NCBI GenBank assembly: GCA_023254175.1
Contig: JALQYJ010000128.1
Location: 1 to 33,313 of the forward strand
Reading direction: 5' to 3'
Source of the DNA: Runella sp.
GTDB taxonomy: Bacteria; Bacteroidota; Bacteroidia; Cytophagales; Spirosomataceae
Length of the DNA: 33,313 bases
Shown: piece after piece, positions 8,086 through 15,956 of the stretch
Layout: every line of letters begins with the position of its first letter
How positions within the stretch are numbered: position 1 is the first letter of the stretch
Notes under the pieces: model-generated
What the model was told of the DNA's origin: nothing
Seen by the model: only the letters and a program-made list of their open reading frames with translations
Database searches by the model: none
Made by a program: the position numbers and the translations under genes

Positions 8086-9645
8086 TTGAGTAGCGAATTA
8101 GTCATTAGTGCCTCACAAAAAGGTACTCGCATCGCTCTCTTGCAGGAGAAGCGACTGGTAGAGTACCACGTGGAGGAGTCGGAAAGTAGTTTTACGGTTG
8201 GTGACATTTATTTGGGTACCGTCCGAAAACTCGTGACTGGCTTGAACGCTGCTTTTGTTGACATAGGATACGAAAAAGATGCTTTTCTGCATTATCACGA
8301 TTTAGGCCCAAACATCCAATCGCTGAATAAACTGATCAAAGATGTGATTGCTAAAAGAATCACGTCTGGTAGCTTGAATAACTTTAAAATGGAACCCGAA
8401 ATTGATAAGTTGGGTAAAGTTGATAAAGTACTAGGTAAAAATCAGCCAATTTTAGTACAGGTAGTCAAAGAGCCTATTTCAACTAAAGGACCTCGACTCT
8501 CTTGCGATATTTCTATTGCGGGACGGTACGCAGTTCTTGTTCCCTTTTCAAATTCGGTTAATATTTCCAAGAAAATAACGGATAAAGCCGAACGTACGCG
8601 TCTACATAAATTAATGACCTCGGTCAAACCCGCCAATTTCGGAATTATTGTCCGTACGGTAGCGGCTAATAAAGACGTGGATGAATTGGATAAAGACATT
8701 CAAAACTCCATCCGTAAATGGGAGCAGGGAATGAAAGCCCTGACAGAGGCTAAACCTCGTGACCGTATCATTGGAGAAATGAACCGTGCATCATCAATTA
8801 TGCGTGATATGTTGAACGACACGTTTGACAGTATCACAGTCGATACCAAAGAGATGTACGACGATATCAGAGAGTTTATCCATACGATTGCTCCCGATAA
8901 AGAAAAAATAGTAAAACTTTATTCAGGGAAAAGTAAACTCTTCGAACAAGTAGGTCTTGAAAAGCAGATTAAGTCATTATTTGGGCGTTCGGTAAGCCTT
9001 CCTGGAGGAGGGTATCTCATTGTTGAGCATACTGAGGCGCTTCATGTGATCGATGTCAATAGCGGCAATAAGTCCAACAACGAGGAAAGTCAAGAAGATA
9101 CTGCGCTTCATACCAATATTGAAGCCGCCAAAGAAATTGCCCGTCAGCTTCGTCTTCGCGATATGGGTGGGATTATCGTGGTGGATTTCATTGACATGCG
9201 TAAGCCTGAGCATAAAAAAGAACTTTACGATGTTATGAAGGCCGAAATGAAGGCCGACCGCTCTAAGTTCACGCTTTTACCGCTTACGAAGTTTGGATTA
9301 ATGCAAATTACGCGTCAGCGTGTTCGGCCTGAGCTGAACATTGTCACTCGCGAAGTTTGCCCAACTTGTAATGGCGCAGGAACTATTCAGCCAAGTATTT
9401 TGATTTCGGATATCATCGAAAATAACCTCGAATACTTGTTGACCAAACAAAACGAAAGAAAGGTGTCGGTAGCTCTTCACCCGTACTTGCACGCGTATTT
9501 TACGGCGGGTTTTCCGTCGCCCCGACTCAAATGGTTTGTTAAATATAAATCGTGGGTTAAACTTCTGAAAGACAGCTCTTTGCCTATTACAGAGTTTAAG
9601 TTTTATGATAAAGATGGCGAAGAAATAGAAATCGCCACTATTTGA
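8086..9645 (+). CDS. rng: Ribonuclease E/G family endoribonuclease
   Basis: About 519 residues from the TTG at 8086 (MSSELVISASQKGTRIALLQ). I prefer this start because relatives begin with a short S-N-E-L-I-I strand; an in-frame TTG at 8056 would add ten unlikely residues. Domains: an S1 RNA-binding domain around residues 37-140, interrupted by a charged insert (about 80-115); then the DNase I-like catalytic core with the metal-binding aspartates Asp323 (VIDVNSGNKS) and Asp367 (VVDFIDM); and the zinc-link motif CPTCNGAG (Cys425, Cys428) used for oligomer formation. The protein cuts single-stranded A/U-rich RNA in mRNA decay and rRNA/tRNA maturation. It has no long RNase E-type scaffold tail, so it is closer to RNase G in size. 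Confidence 0.93.
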   Translation: MSSELVISASQKGTRIALLQEKRLVEYHVEESESSFTVGDIYLGTVRKLVTGLNAAFVDIGYEKDAFLHYHDLGPNIQSLNKLIKDVIAKRITSGSLNNFKMEPEIDKLGKVDKVLGKNQPILVQVVKEPISTKGPRLSCDISIAGRYAVLVPFSNSVNISKKITDKAERTRLHKLMTSVKPANFGIIVRTVAANKDVDELDKDIQNSIRKWEQGMKALTEAKPRDRIIGEMNRASSIMRDMLNDTFDSITVDTKEMYDDIREFIHTIAPDKEKIVKLYSGKSKLFEQVGLEKQIKSLFGRSVSLPGGGYLIVEHTEALHVIDVNSGNKSNNEESQEDTALHTNIEAAKEIARQLRLRDMGGIIVVDFIDMRKPEHKKELYDVMKAEMKADRSKFTLLPLTKFGLMQITRQRVRPELNIVTREVCPTCNGAGTIQPSILISDIIENNLEYLLTKQNERKVSVALHPYLHAYFTAGFPSPRLKWFVKYKSWVKLLKDSSLPITEFKFYDKDGEEIEIATI

Positions 9646-9665
9646 AAGTCTTCAAAACATGTTCA

Positions 9666-9732
9666 GAGGGTTAAGAGTTGTTAGTTAAGGGGTTGAAATT
9701 ATCATCACCAAAACTAATGACTTTTGACCCTC
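9666..9732 (+). repeat. Long imperfect hairpin element between the RNase E/G and DUF1648-like genes
   Basis: Bases 9666-9686 pair with 9712-9732 as a continuous 21-bp stem with no bulge: 17 Watson-Crick pairs and 4 G-U wobbles. The 5' arm begins GAGGGTTAAGAG and the 3' arm ends CTTTTGACCCTC; the loop is 25 bases. No U-tract follows the stem, so it is not a standard terminator. It fills most of the 103-base gap and may be a palindromic intergenic repeat or a regulatory RNA structure. Confidence 0.6.
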
Positions 9733-9748
9733 ATTATTTTCGTAAAAA

Positions 9749-10255
9749 ATGAAAATCACAACTTTTTCTATCCGTGTTTGGCGAGCGCTCTCAATGATAA
9801 CAGTACTGGGAGCTTCCCTTTATAGTTATAGCCTTTTTGGGCAAGATGTTGGAGTACATTTCAATGCTCAAGGACTGGCCGACGAATTTATGTTGAAGTC
9901 AGATATTTTTTATGTAGTGGTAGGGCTAATCTTGGTAAATAACGTTTTACTACTTTCTGTAGGGCGTAGCCTTTTGAAAATTCAAAGTGAGTTATTACCC
10001 ATTCCTAATCAGCAAATTTGGGCCAATCATCGCGATGAATTAAAGGAGCATATTCAAAATTGGATTTACAGCTTGGTGGCAATGATTAATACCTCAATTG
10101 CCCTGACGATTTTTGTTCTTGCTACAGTCAATAATGAATTTAAGTTTAAAATCGGTGACTTTGGCGGATTGTTGTACATGATTGTAGGATTTCTACTGAT
10201 AATTATTATTGCACTGCCTGTTCGATTGATGATGAAACCAAGTTCTGATGATTAA
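9749..10255 (+). CDS. Four-helix membrane protein with a DUF1648-like motif
   Basis: 168 residues with hydrophobic segments at about 15-30, 54-72, 106-128 and 138-160. Residues about 33-47, VGVHFNAQGLADEFM, resemble the DUF1648 signature (P-x-H-W/F-N-A-x-G-x-x-D) found in SdpI-like and related small membrane proteins. The function is unknown. Its TAA stop shares one base with the ATG of queA (TAATG at 10253-10257), so the two are translationally coupled and surely co-transcribed. No known link joins this family to queuosine synthesis, so the coupling may be only positional. Confidence 0.75.
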   Translation: MKITTFSIRVWRALSMITVLGASLYSYSLFGQDVGVHFNAQGLADEFMLKSDIFYVVVGLILVNNVLLLSVGRSLLKIQSELLPIPNQQIWANHRDELKEHIQNWIYSLVAMINTSIALTIFVLATVNNEFKFKIGDFGGLLYMIVGFLLIIIIALPVRLMMKPSSDD

Positions 10256-11490
10256 TGAAACTGCCTGAAATACTTCTTGCTGACTACGAGTACGATTTGC
10301 CCGACGGAAAAATAGCTCGCTATCCAGTTGAGCCCCGTGATTCCTCAAAATTAATGGTATACCGCAACGGAGAAATTACGCACAAGCATTTTACCGATAT
10401 TACCGATTACTTACCCCAAAAAAGTTTTTTGGTCTTTAACGACACGAAGGTCATTCCAGCACGCGTGTTTTTTACTAAAACTACGGGGGCGGTTATTGAA
10501 GTTTTCTTACTTCATCCAGAAGAACCTACTCGCATCATTAATGATGCTATGCAACAAACAACCTTTTCGGTTTGGAGTTGTATGGTGGGAAACAAGAAAC
10601 GTTGGAAATTGCCAGAAACGCTACAATGCACTTTACAAATTGACTCCCATGAAGTGTTCGTTTTTGCAGAGTGGGCAGATTACGAACAGAATTGGGTGAC
10701 TTTTCGTTGGGAATCAAATTCGCCCAAGGCTTTTAGTTTTGTGGAGATTATTCGCGCACTGGGAGAAATTCCTTTGCCTCCCTACTTGAACCGAAAAACG
10801 GAGGAACACGATTTAGAAACGTATCAAACGGTTTACTCTAAAATAGAAGGAGCAGTAGCGGCGCCAACCGCGGGTCTACATTTTACCGACCGAGTTTTTG
10901 AAAAAATCGTTGAAAAAGGTATTGGTCATGACTTTGTCACTTTGCATGTGGGTGCAGGAACTTTTCAACCCGTAAAAGTGGCGAATGCCATTGAGCATAC
11001 CATGCATGCCGAGCAAGTTGTATATAAGCGAGAGTTGATTCAAAACTTAATGGCACACTTGGACAGTATTGTGGTAGTTGGAACGACCTCTATGCGTTCT
11101 TTAGAAAGTCTTTATTGGTTCGGAGTACAACTTCTTGAGAAAGGTGTTATTAATCAAGACGCTCATGAAGCTTTTTTTATTGCAAAGCTAACACCTTATC
11201 AGGATTACGAAAAAACTCCCACGGCCTATGAATCTCTAAATGCTGTTTTGGATTATATGCGTTTGAATGGTTTGAGTGAGGTAATGGGAGAGACCGAGAT
11301 AATGATTTTTCCAAGTTATACCTTCCGAATTTGTAAAGGGTTAATCACCAACTATCATCAGCCGAAATCGACCCTTATGTTGTTGGTTGCGGCATTTGTT
11401 GGAGAAAATTGGCGAATTATTTATGATGAAGCCTTGGCAAATGACTATCGTTTTTTAAGTTACGGTGATTCGTCCTTGCTTATACCTTAA
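10255..11490 (+). CDS. queA: S-adenosylmethionine:tRNA ribosyltransferase-isomerase QueA
   Basis: 411 residues. The enzyme transfers and isomerises the ribose of SAM onto preQ1 at tRNA position 34, giving epoxyqueuosine. Family motifs: FNDTKVIPAR at about residues 60-69, the central block APTAGLHFTD, then HVGAGTFQPVK, MHAEQ, VVGTTSMRSLE, and the C-terminal LITNYHQPKSTLMLLVAAF. It is about 55 residues longer than the E. coli enzyme, with extra sequence in the middle (about 90-150) and between the T-S-M-R-S and N-Y-H-Q-P motifs; as I recall this is common in Bacteroidota. It overlaps the upstream membrane gene by one base and is followed by a terminator. Confidence 0.95.
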   Translation: MKLPEILLADYEYDLPDGKIARYPVEPRDSSKLMVYRNGEITHKHFTDITDYLPQKSFLVFNDTKVIPARVFFTKTTGAVIEVFLLHPEEPTRIINDAMQQTTFSVWSCMVGNKKRWKLPETLQCTLQIDSHEVFVFAEWADYEQNWVTFRWESNSPKAFSFVEIIRALGEIPLPPYLNRKTEEHDLETYQTVYSKIEGAVAAPTAGLHFTDRVFEKIVEKGIGHDFVTLHVGAGTFQPVKVANAIEHTMHAEQVVYKRELIQNLMAHLDSIVVVGTTSMRSLESLYWFGVQLLEKGVINQDAHEAFFIAKLTPYQDYEKTPTAYESLNAVLDYMRLNGLSEVMGETEIMIFPSYTFRICKGLITNYHQPKSTLMLLVAAFVGENWRIIYDEALANDYRFLSYGDSSLLIP

Positions 11491-11508
11491 AATAGCAGTT
11501 GGTTAATG

Positions 11509-11545
11509 AGAGGGTAAGGTTTTTCAAAGTCTCACCCTCTTTTAT
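11509..11545 (+). terminator. Terminator after queA
   Basis: AGAGGGT (11509-11515) pairs with ACCCTCT (11534-11540), with a further short inner pairing beyond an A/C mismatch, then TTTATTTT. It begins 18 bases past the queA stop. It also lies at the 3' end of the small minus-strand ORF and could serve both directions. Confidence 0.7.
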
Positions 11546-11754
11546 TTTAGTGTGGACTGGATGAAGTAATTGTCACTTCGCTTAATACCCCAGAAAATGA
11601 GTGTTTGTTTTTGACTACGGTCGATAGCGAAGCCTTCAGCGATTATCCCTTCCTCAAAGTGATTATTATAAATAAGGGAAAGAATAGTGTATAGATTGTT
11701 CTCATAGCTAAAAGTATTTTTTGTTATGAAAGGACTTATATCATCATCACACAT
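11542..11754 (-). CDS. Doubtful 70-residue hypothetical protein
   Basis: An open frame of 70 codons beginning MCDDDISPF and ending DNYFIQSTLK. I do not recognise a family. The middle, EGIIAEGFAIDRSQKQTLIF, looks like ordinary globular protein and codon use is not odd. In its favour, it fills an otherwise empty 279-base gap and ends at the queA terminator, as a convergent gene would. Against it, its ATG lies only 15 bases from the divergent ATG of the next gene, leaving no room for two normal promoters, and it is short. It may be a real small gene, a remnant of a longer one, or chance. Confidence 0.3.
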   Translation of the reverse strand: MCDDDISPFITKNTFSYENNLYTILSLIYNNHFEEGIIAEGFAIDRSQKQTLIFWGIKRSDNYFIQSTLK

Positions 11755-11769
11755 TATAAATAAAAACTT

Positions 11770-12267
11770 ATGCGATTTTTTACTTTGCTGCGCAGCGTTT
11801 GGTGTCTATTTTTTTTAAGCGTTTTGGGAGTGGGAGCCAAAGCCCAGTCAGCCTCGCTATCTGATGTAGGGTTTATGAAAGGTCATTGGCTAGGGACTTT
11901 TAACGGTGGCCCTATCGAAGCTTTTTGGGCAGCACCCGCGGGTGATAACCTTACAGGCTTTATGCGGATGATGAAAGATAATAAAGTAACCATGTACGAA
12001 ATGCTTGTTTTTGAACAAACAGACCAAGGACCGATTGTATTGGTAAAACATTTTAAGCCTGGCTTAGTGGCAATTGAAGAAAAAGAGATTTCTGATCGCT
12101 ACCGTTTTTTGGAAGCAAAGAAAAATCAAGCATTGTTTGAAAAAATGGATGGAGCGGTTCGAATTATCTATGAACTACGAACTTCTAATCAATTGGTAAT
12201 ACAGCGCGGTAAGCAAGAGGCAGGGAAATGGATATTTGCCGACTTGTTTGTATTTAATCGTCAATAA
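11770..12267 (+). CDS. Exported DUF6265 family protein
   Basis: 165 residues with a signal peptide (about 1-25, ending GAKAQ). The rest matches the small beta-rich DUF6265 family: FMKGHWLGTFNGGPIEAFW (about 35-53), then APAGDNLTGFMRMMKDNK and YEMLVFEQTDQGPIVLVKHF, a lipocalin-like strand pattern. The biochemical function is unknown and the product should be periplasmic or surface-exposed. It is a single gene, convergent with the phosphodiester glycosidase gene, with only a weak A/T hairpin between the stops. Confidence 0.75.
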   Translation: MRFFTLLRSVWCLFFLSVLGVGAKAQSASLSDVGFMKGHWLGTFNGGPIEAFWAAPAGDNLTGFMRMMKDNKVTMYEMLVFEQTDQGPIVLVKHFKPGLVAIEEKEISDRYRFLEAKKNQALFEKMDGAVRIIYELRTSNQLVIQRGKQEAGKWIFADLFVFNRQ

Positions 12268-12299
12268 ATAAGAACAGTGATTAAACTCAGCTTTCTTAT

Positions 12300-13178
12300 T
12301 TACTTTATTTTGAGAATAAGGGCGTTACTGACTGAGCGCTCGCCTTCGTGGTCAAATTTTTTATTATCGCAAGGGTAATTGACGACCCCTTTTCCTTTTA
12401 TCCAGAGGGTCGTTGAGCCACCACCGTCTAGGTTAAGGGCTGAAGTACATCCAAATTGGCGAGTCAAAAAGGTGAGCTCATGAAGGTTCATTCCATCCGA
12501 CTCAGGGGTGCGGCCATCTACCGTAATGAGTAAGGTTTTGCCAGATTGGGTTGTACAAACACAAGAACGGGGGTGACGATTGTCGTTGAACGCATTTTTT
12601 GGTAATTTTTCATTGACGCTGTTCCATCTTAAAAGCGGACCCGATAAAAGTAAGTTTTCGACAGGAAGGTTGTATTCCCAACCTACAAACGGCTCGCCTT
12701 TAAGTAGTTGAAAGCGGTTGTTGTCAACCGTAATCCCTACTTGACCATGAAAAGTGGCTTTTGAACCCTTCAATGCACGCGTAGTATCTGGGATATATCC
12801 TTTGATTTTGATAAAATCGACTGAGCCGCCGTTTTTTACATCAAAAAATCCGCCGTTGATGGCAACAAATGCTCCATTATCTTTGGCAAGCTGACTTGTA
12901 GGGCGCAGTATCCCTTTTTTCTTGTCCTTTTTATTCAACGAATCGGCAGTGATGATTTCCCACGTATGGCTTCGACGTCGATGGTCGATTTCAATAACAT
13001 TGATGCTTTGATTAGCATCAAATAGTTCTTTTTGTTGGAAATGTGCTCGTTTCCAAACAATTCCTTTGGAAAGTTTTTCTGTTTGCCAAGGAGCATTTGC
13101 CAAAGCAAGTGAGTCTTTTGGGGTTTGGGCAGTAACAACCACAACATTTAGGGAGAGCAAAAAAGCAAGTGATTTCAT
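12300..13178 (-). CDS. Exported phosphodiester glycosidase (NAGPA/DUF2233) domain protein
   Basis: 292 residues with a signal peptide of about 18 residues. It has the motifs of the domain named after the mammalian N-acetylglucosamine-1-phosphodiester alpha-N-acetylglucosaminidase: AINGGFF (about 105-111), RHPRSCVC, VDGRTPESDGMNLHEL, NLDGGGSTTLW and, near the end, GERSVSNALIL. Bacterial members such as YngK/YoaR-like proteins are exported and are thought to act on glycan phosphodiesters or cell-wall polymers; the substrate here is unknown. It is divergent from the YcxB-like gene with 54 bases between starts. Confidence 0.88.
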   Translation of the reverse strand: MKSLAFLLSLNVVVVTAQTPKDSLALANAPWQTEKLSKGIVWKRAHFQQKELFDANQSINVIEIDHRRRSHTWEIITADSLNKKDKKKGILRPTSQLAKDNGAFVAINGGFFDVKNGGSVDFIKIKGYIPDTTRALKGSKATFHGQVGITVDNNRFQLLKGEPFVGWEYNLPVENLLLSGPLLRWNSVNEKLPKNAFNDNRHPRSCVCTTQSGKTLLITVDGRTPESDGMNLHELTFLTRQFGCTSALNLDGGGSTTLWIKGKGVVNYPCDNKKFDHEGERSVSNALILKIK

Positions 13179-13188
13179 TTTATTTTCT

Positions 13189-13196
13189 AATTTTGC
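13189..13196 (+). promoter_or_regulatory. -7 element upstream of the YcxB-like gene
   Basis: TAATTTTG matches TAnnTTTG exactly and lies 36 bases before the ATG at 13233. I see no convincing -33 TTTG at the usual distance. Confidence 0.45.
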
Positions 13197-13232
13197 GAGT
13201 CTTTAAAATATCAATCGAATTATTATTCAAAT

Positions 13233-13790
13233 ATGGCAAAAGTTCCGGTTAATAAGCACCAGCCCATCTATCAAATGCCTACTTCATCAGTGGCGGTGAA
13301 GACTAAAAAAATTGCACTAGACAAGAAAGAGTATGTACGTATCGCCATGCGCCAAACGTGGGAACAGCAGAAAATTTGGTCGTTACTTCCATTGGGTCTA
13401 TTATTAGTAAATGCCATTTTAGGAATTACGGGAGTTTATCCAAATATTTGGGTGTACATCATAGTTATTCTTGGTGCGGCTTTATATGTAGGTTTTTGGT
13501 GGGTTCAGTTTACAGGCGTTACTCAGTTAGAACAATATAAACAATTGTTTGAAAAGTATTTTTACGAAATTGATAGTCGTCAAATTTTAGTGAAAATAAA
13601 TGCTAAAGAAGGGGGAGTAATGCAGTGGGATCAAATGCAAAGTGCATACAAAGATAAAAAAGCCTATATTCTGGTAATGTCACGTGGGCAGTTTTTGCAT
13701 TTTCCGTTGTCAGCCTTTAACTCTGAGCACGACTTAAAATTATTTGAACGAATTTTGAAACAAAAAAATCTATTAGCTGAAGAAAAGTGA
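13233..13790 (+). CDS. YcxB-like membrane protein
   Basis: 185 residues. An N-terminal cytoplasmic stretch (1-47) is followed by a hairpin of two membrane helices at about 49-67 and 72-92, then a soluble C-terminal domain. There, MQWDQMQSAYKDKKAYILVM and FLHFPLSAFNSEHDLKLFERIL fit the YcxB-like fold, which resembles bacterial PH domains. The role is unknown. The gene stands alone with its own promoter word and a strong terminator. Confidence 0.75.
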   Translation: MAKVPVNKHQPIYQMPTSSVAVKTKKIALDKKEYVRIAMRQTWEQQKIWSLLPLGLLLVNAILGITGVYPNIWVYIIVILGAALYVGFWWVQFTGVTQLEQYKQLFEKYFYEIDSRQILVKINAKEGGVMQWDQMQSAYKDKKAYILVMSRGQFLHFPLSAFNSEHDLKLFERILKQKNLLAEEK

Positions 13791-13811
13791 TTTTTGTAAA
13801 ATCATTTTTAT

Positions 13812-13842
13812 AAGTGGATGTGGTAACACATCCACTTTTTTT
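13812..13842 (+). terminator. Terminator after the YcxB-like gene
   Basis: A perfect 11-bp stem, AAGTGGATGTG (13812-13822) and its complement (13827-13837), with a GTAA tetraloop and a T7 run at 13836-13842. Confidence 0.9.
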
Positions 13843-14107
13843 ATAAGTAGATGTAATATAATCAAAAAAATGCAATTTTATTATGCTTGCATACTGTTTG
13901 TAAAAATTAAGTAAAAGCTTTATTTACAAATAGTTGACTGTTTTGACTTTCGGATAGAAAGTGTGGTACTATTCCTTGTTTCTGAAAATAGTATAAAAAA
14001 GTTGAAAGGAATTATTCTATATTTGTGCCCAAGACGTCCCAAAGTCACCCAAAATTTTTAAAAATTCCTTTGATTTATCCCATAAAAACGAATCTTACCC
14101 TTTGATT
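13843..14107. other. Gene-free A/T-rich stretch upstream of the hydrolase gene
   Basis: Together with the terminator this makes a 317-base gap. I see no open frame with protein-like sequence. It holds a loose inverted pair, TTTGTAAA (about 13899) and TTTACAAA (about 13922), and a -7 promoter word at 14018-14025. Otherwise nothing is recognised. Confidence 0.6.
14018..14025 (+). promoter_or_regulatory. -7 element upstream of the alpha/beta hydrolase gene
   Basis: TATATTTG matches TAnnTTTG exactly. It would give a leader of about 75 bases before the ATG at 14108. No clear -33 element was found. Confidence 0.45.
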
Positions 14108-14881
14108 ATGAACTACTTGGTAAAAGAATCCGACGGTTATCGCTACATTGATGAAGGCCAAGGGGACGTGCTTTTATTGTTGCACGGTCTCTTTGGGGCT
14201 CTGAGTAACTGGGATGGGGTAATCACTCATTTTAGCAAGAACTACCGAATTATTATTCCGATGCTTCCCATCTATGAAATGAATCCCCGAGAGGCAGGTT
14301 TGGAAGCGTTGGTTGCATTTACTGAAGGATTTGTTGCGTCTCAACAATTGAGCGATATGACTTTAATTGGAAACTCACTCGGAGGACATATTGCAATATT
14401 GTATACCCTTTCTCATCAAGATCAGGTTAAACGCTTAGTGCTCACAGGAAGTTCTGGCCTTTTTGAAAATGGTATGGGGGGCTCTTATCCGAAACGTGGA
14501 AGTTATGAGTATATCTCCGAACGAGTTGCCTATACTTTTTATGACCCCAAGGTAGCCACAAAAGAATTGATTGATGAAGTGTTTGAAACTACTTCTAGTA
14601 TTCCTAAGTGTATGAGCATTGTAGGAATCGCTAAATCAGCACAGCGAAATAATGTTGCCAAGGACTTACATAATATTCAGTTACCAACATTGCTTGTGTG
14701 GGGACTCAATGACACGATTACTCCACCGCATGTAGCTCACGAATTTAACCGATTAATTGTAAAGTCGGAATTACACTTCATCGATAAATGCTGTCATGCT
14801 CCCATGATGGAACACCCAGAACGCTTTAACGAGTTGCTTGACCAGTTTTTGGTTAATAACCCTGTTGGCGAATTAGCCTAA
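14108..14881 (+). CDS. Alpha/beta hydrolase
   Basis: 257 residues from the ATG at 14108 (MNYLVKESDGYRYIDEGQG); an in-frame TTG six bases upstream is a less likely start. The classical fold is visible: oxyanion motif LLLHGLFG, nucleophile elbow GNSLGG with Ser90, acid Asp202 in WGLNDTITP, and catalytic His230 in CCHAPMMEHPE. There is no signal peptide, so it acts in the cytoplasm. It resembles the esterase/lactonase/C-C hydrolase group, but the substrate cannot be inferred. It is a single gene between two terminators. Confidence 0.88.
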   Translation: MNYLVKESDGYRYIDEGQGDVLLLLHGLFGALSNWDGVITHFSKNYRIIIPMLPIYEMNPREAGLEALVAFTEGFVASQQLSDMTLIGNSLGGHIAILYTLSHQDQVKRLVLTGSSGLFENGMGGSYPKRGSYEYISERVAYTFYDPKVATKELIDEVFETTSSIPKCMSIVGIAKSAQRNNVAKDLHNIQLPTLLVWGLNDTITPPHVAHEFNRLIVKSELHFIDKCCHAPMMEHPERFNELLDQFLVNNPVGELA

Positions 14882-14898
14882 CACTTTTAGGAAAATCG

Positions 14899-14940
14899 AA
14901 AAAAGTCGTCAGTGGGGCAAGCCCGATTGACGACTTTTTT
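14899..14940 (+). terminator. Terminator after the alpha/beta hydrolase gene
   Basis: A perfect 13-bp stem, AAAAAAGTCGTCA (14899-14911) and TGACGACTTTTTT (14928-14940). A small inner GGG/CCC pairing lies in the loop. The A and T runs on both sides make it usable in either direction. Confidence 0.9.
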
Positions 14941-15003
14941 CTTGCTATTTTGAAGCTGTCTATTACTTTTACAGACCCTTAATGCTTTCTAATTTTACCC
15001 AAT

Positions 15004-15825
15004 ATGGCATCAGACCGACCTGTTTCTCGGTATAGTTATCTTCCAAAATGGCTTTCGTGGCTTGATTTTTTGGGCTTTTTTGAAAAAGACCCCTTTGGTA
15101 ATTCTTTGTTAATTAAACGATTTTTGATTTCGACCATTGGTTGGTTTACCTACTGGCGTTTTACGGTGGTGAATAAAACCGTCATTGAAGGAGTTGAACA
15201 TCTCGAAAACCTTCCTGATAATAATGTGCTATTCTTATCAAATCATCAAACGTATTTTGCCGATGTGATTTCGTTTTACCACATTTTTTCTAGCGTTAAG
15301 TGGGGGTTTAAAAGCACGATTGTCCCTCCTTTATATTTATTAGCCCCTAGAGCAAGGAGTTATTATGTAGCAGCTAGTGAAACTATGAAAGCGGGGATTG
15401 TGCCAAAATTATTTGGTCTAGGTGGAGCTTTGACGGTGGAACGCTCGTGGAGAGCAGAAGGAAAAAATGTAAAAAGAGAGCGAGATACTAAAGCGGGTGA
15501 TAAAGTGTACCAGGCGTTGGGGCATGGCTGGGTCGTGAGCTTTCCTCAGGGGACGACTAGCCCTTATGCCCCGATTCGTAAAGGAACCGCCCATTTGATT
15601 TTAGAAAATAATCCAATTATTATTCCTGTTGTCATTAATGGTTTTCGTCGGGCCTTTGATAAAAAAGGGTTGCGATTTAAAAAACGGAATACTACCCTAA
15701 CTGTTCGTTTTAAAGCACCTGTGCATTTTGATAAATCAATGTCGGTAGAGGATATTGTGGAGAAAATTCGGAAAGAAATAGAACAAGAAATTCCGTATGA
15801 CAAAATGAAGTGGATGCAAGAGTAG
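15004..15825 (+). CDS. PlsC-type lysophospholipid (glycerophosphate) acyltransferase, divergent motifs
   Basis: 273 residues. It has the overall layout of 1-acylglycerol-3-phosphate acyltransferases: an N-terminal amphipathic/membrane-associated part, FLSNHQTYFADVIS at about 77-90 (motif I), a basic middle segment, FPQGTTSPYAPIRKG at 180-194 (motif III) and NPIIIPVVINGF at about 203-214 (motif IV). Two key sites deviate. His81 and Asp87 are separated by five residues instead of the standard four. Motif III reads FPQGTT rather than FPEGTR. It probably transfers an acyl group to a lysolipid or other membrane acceptor at the inner membrane, but these changes make plain phosphatidate synthesis uncertain. 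Confidence 0.82.
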   Translation: MASDRPVSRYSYLPKWLSWLDFLGFFEKDPFGNSLLIKRFLISTIGWFTYWRFTVVNKTVIEGVEHLENLPDNNVLFLSNHQTYFADVISFYHIFSSVKWGFKSTIVPPLYLLAPRARSYYVAASETMKAGIVPKLFGLGGALTVERSWRAEGKNVKRERDTKAGDKVYQALGHGWVVSFPQGTTSPYAPIRKGTAHLILENNPIIIPVVINGFRRAFDKKGLRFKKRNTTLTVRFKAPVHFDKSMSVEDIVEKIRKEIEQEIPYDKMKWMQE

Positions 15826-15856
15826 GGAGATTCATAGCCCTTAATTAATTATAAAT

Positions 15857-15919
15857 CACGCAGAGTCGCAAGGATGCTAAATTGTGGTTGTTTATTTTTT
15901 TGTATTGCGACTTTGCGTG
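15857..15919. repeat. Palindromic CGCAGAG-type intergenic element
   Basis: CACGCAGAGTCGCAA (15857-15871) pairs along all 15 positions, with one G-U wobble, with TTGCGACTTTGCGTG (15905-15919); the loop is 33 bases. The wording (cacgcagag-cgcaa / ttgcg-ctttgcgtgaaac) is that of a dispersed intergenic palindrome I recognise from many bacterial chromosomes. It lies between two convergent genes, 31 bases after the acyltransferase stop and 37 before the stop of the GroES-like gene, so it might also end both transcripts. Confidence 0.6.
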
Positions 15920-15956
15920 AAACCTCTTACGTTCACAACTTAGGAAAGCTGCTTTA

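Noticed and set aside
9660-9748. Possible preQ1 riboswitch ahead of the queA pair (AAACTAA follows a G-rich stem)
   Set aside because: The short preQ1-I fold needs a compact stem-loop with a pyrimidine-rich loop and an A-rich tail in about 35 bases. Here the arms are 21 bases long with a 25-base loop and the conserved core is missing, so the AAACTAA match looks like chance.
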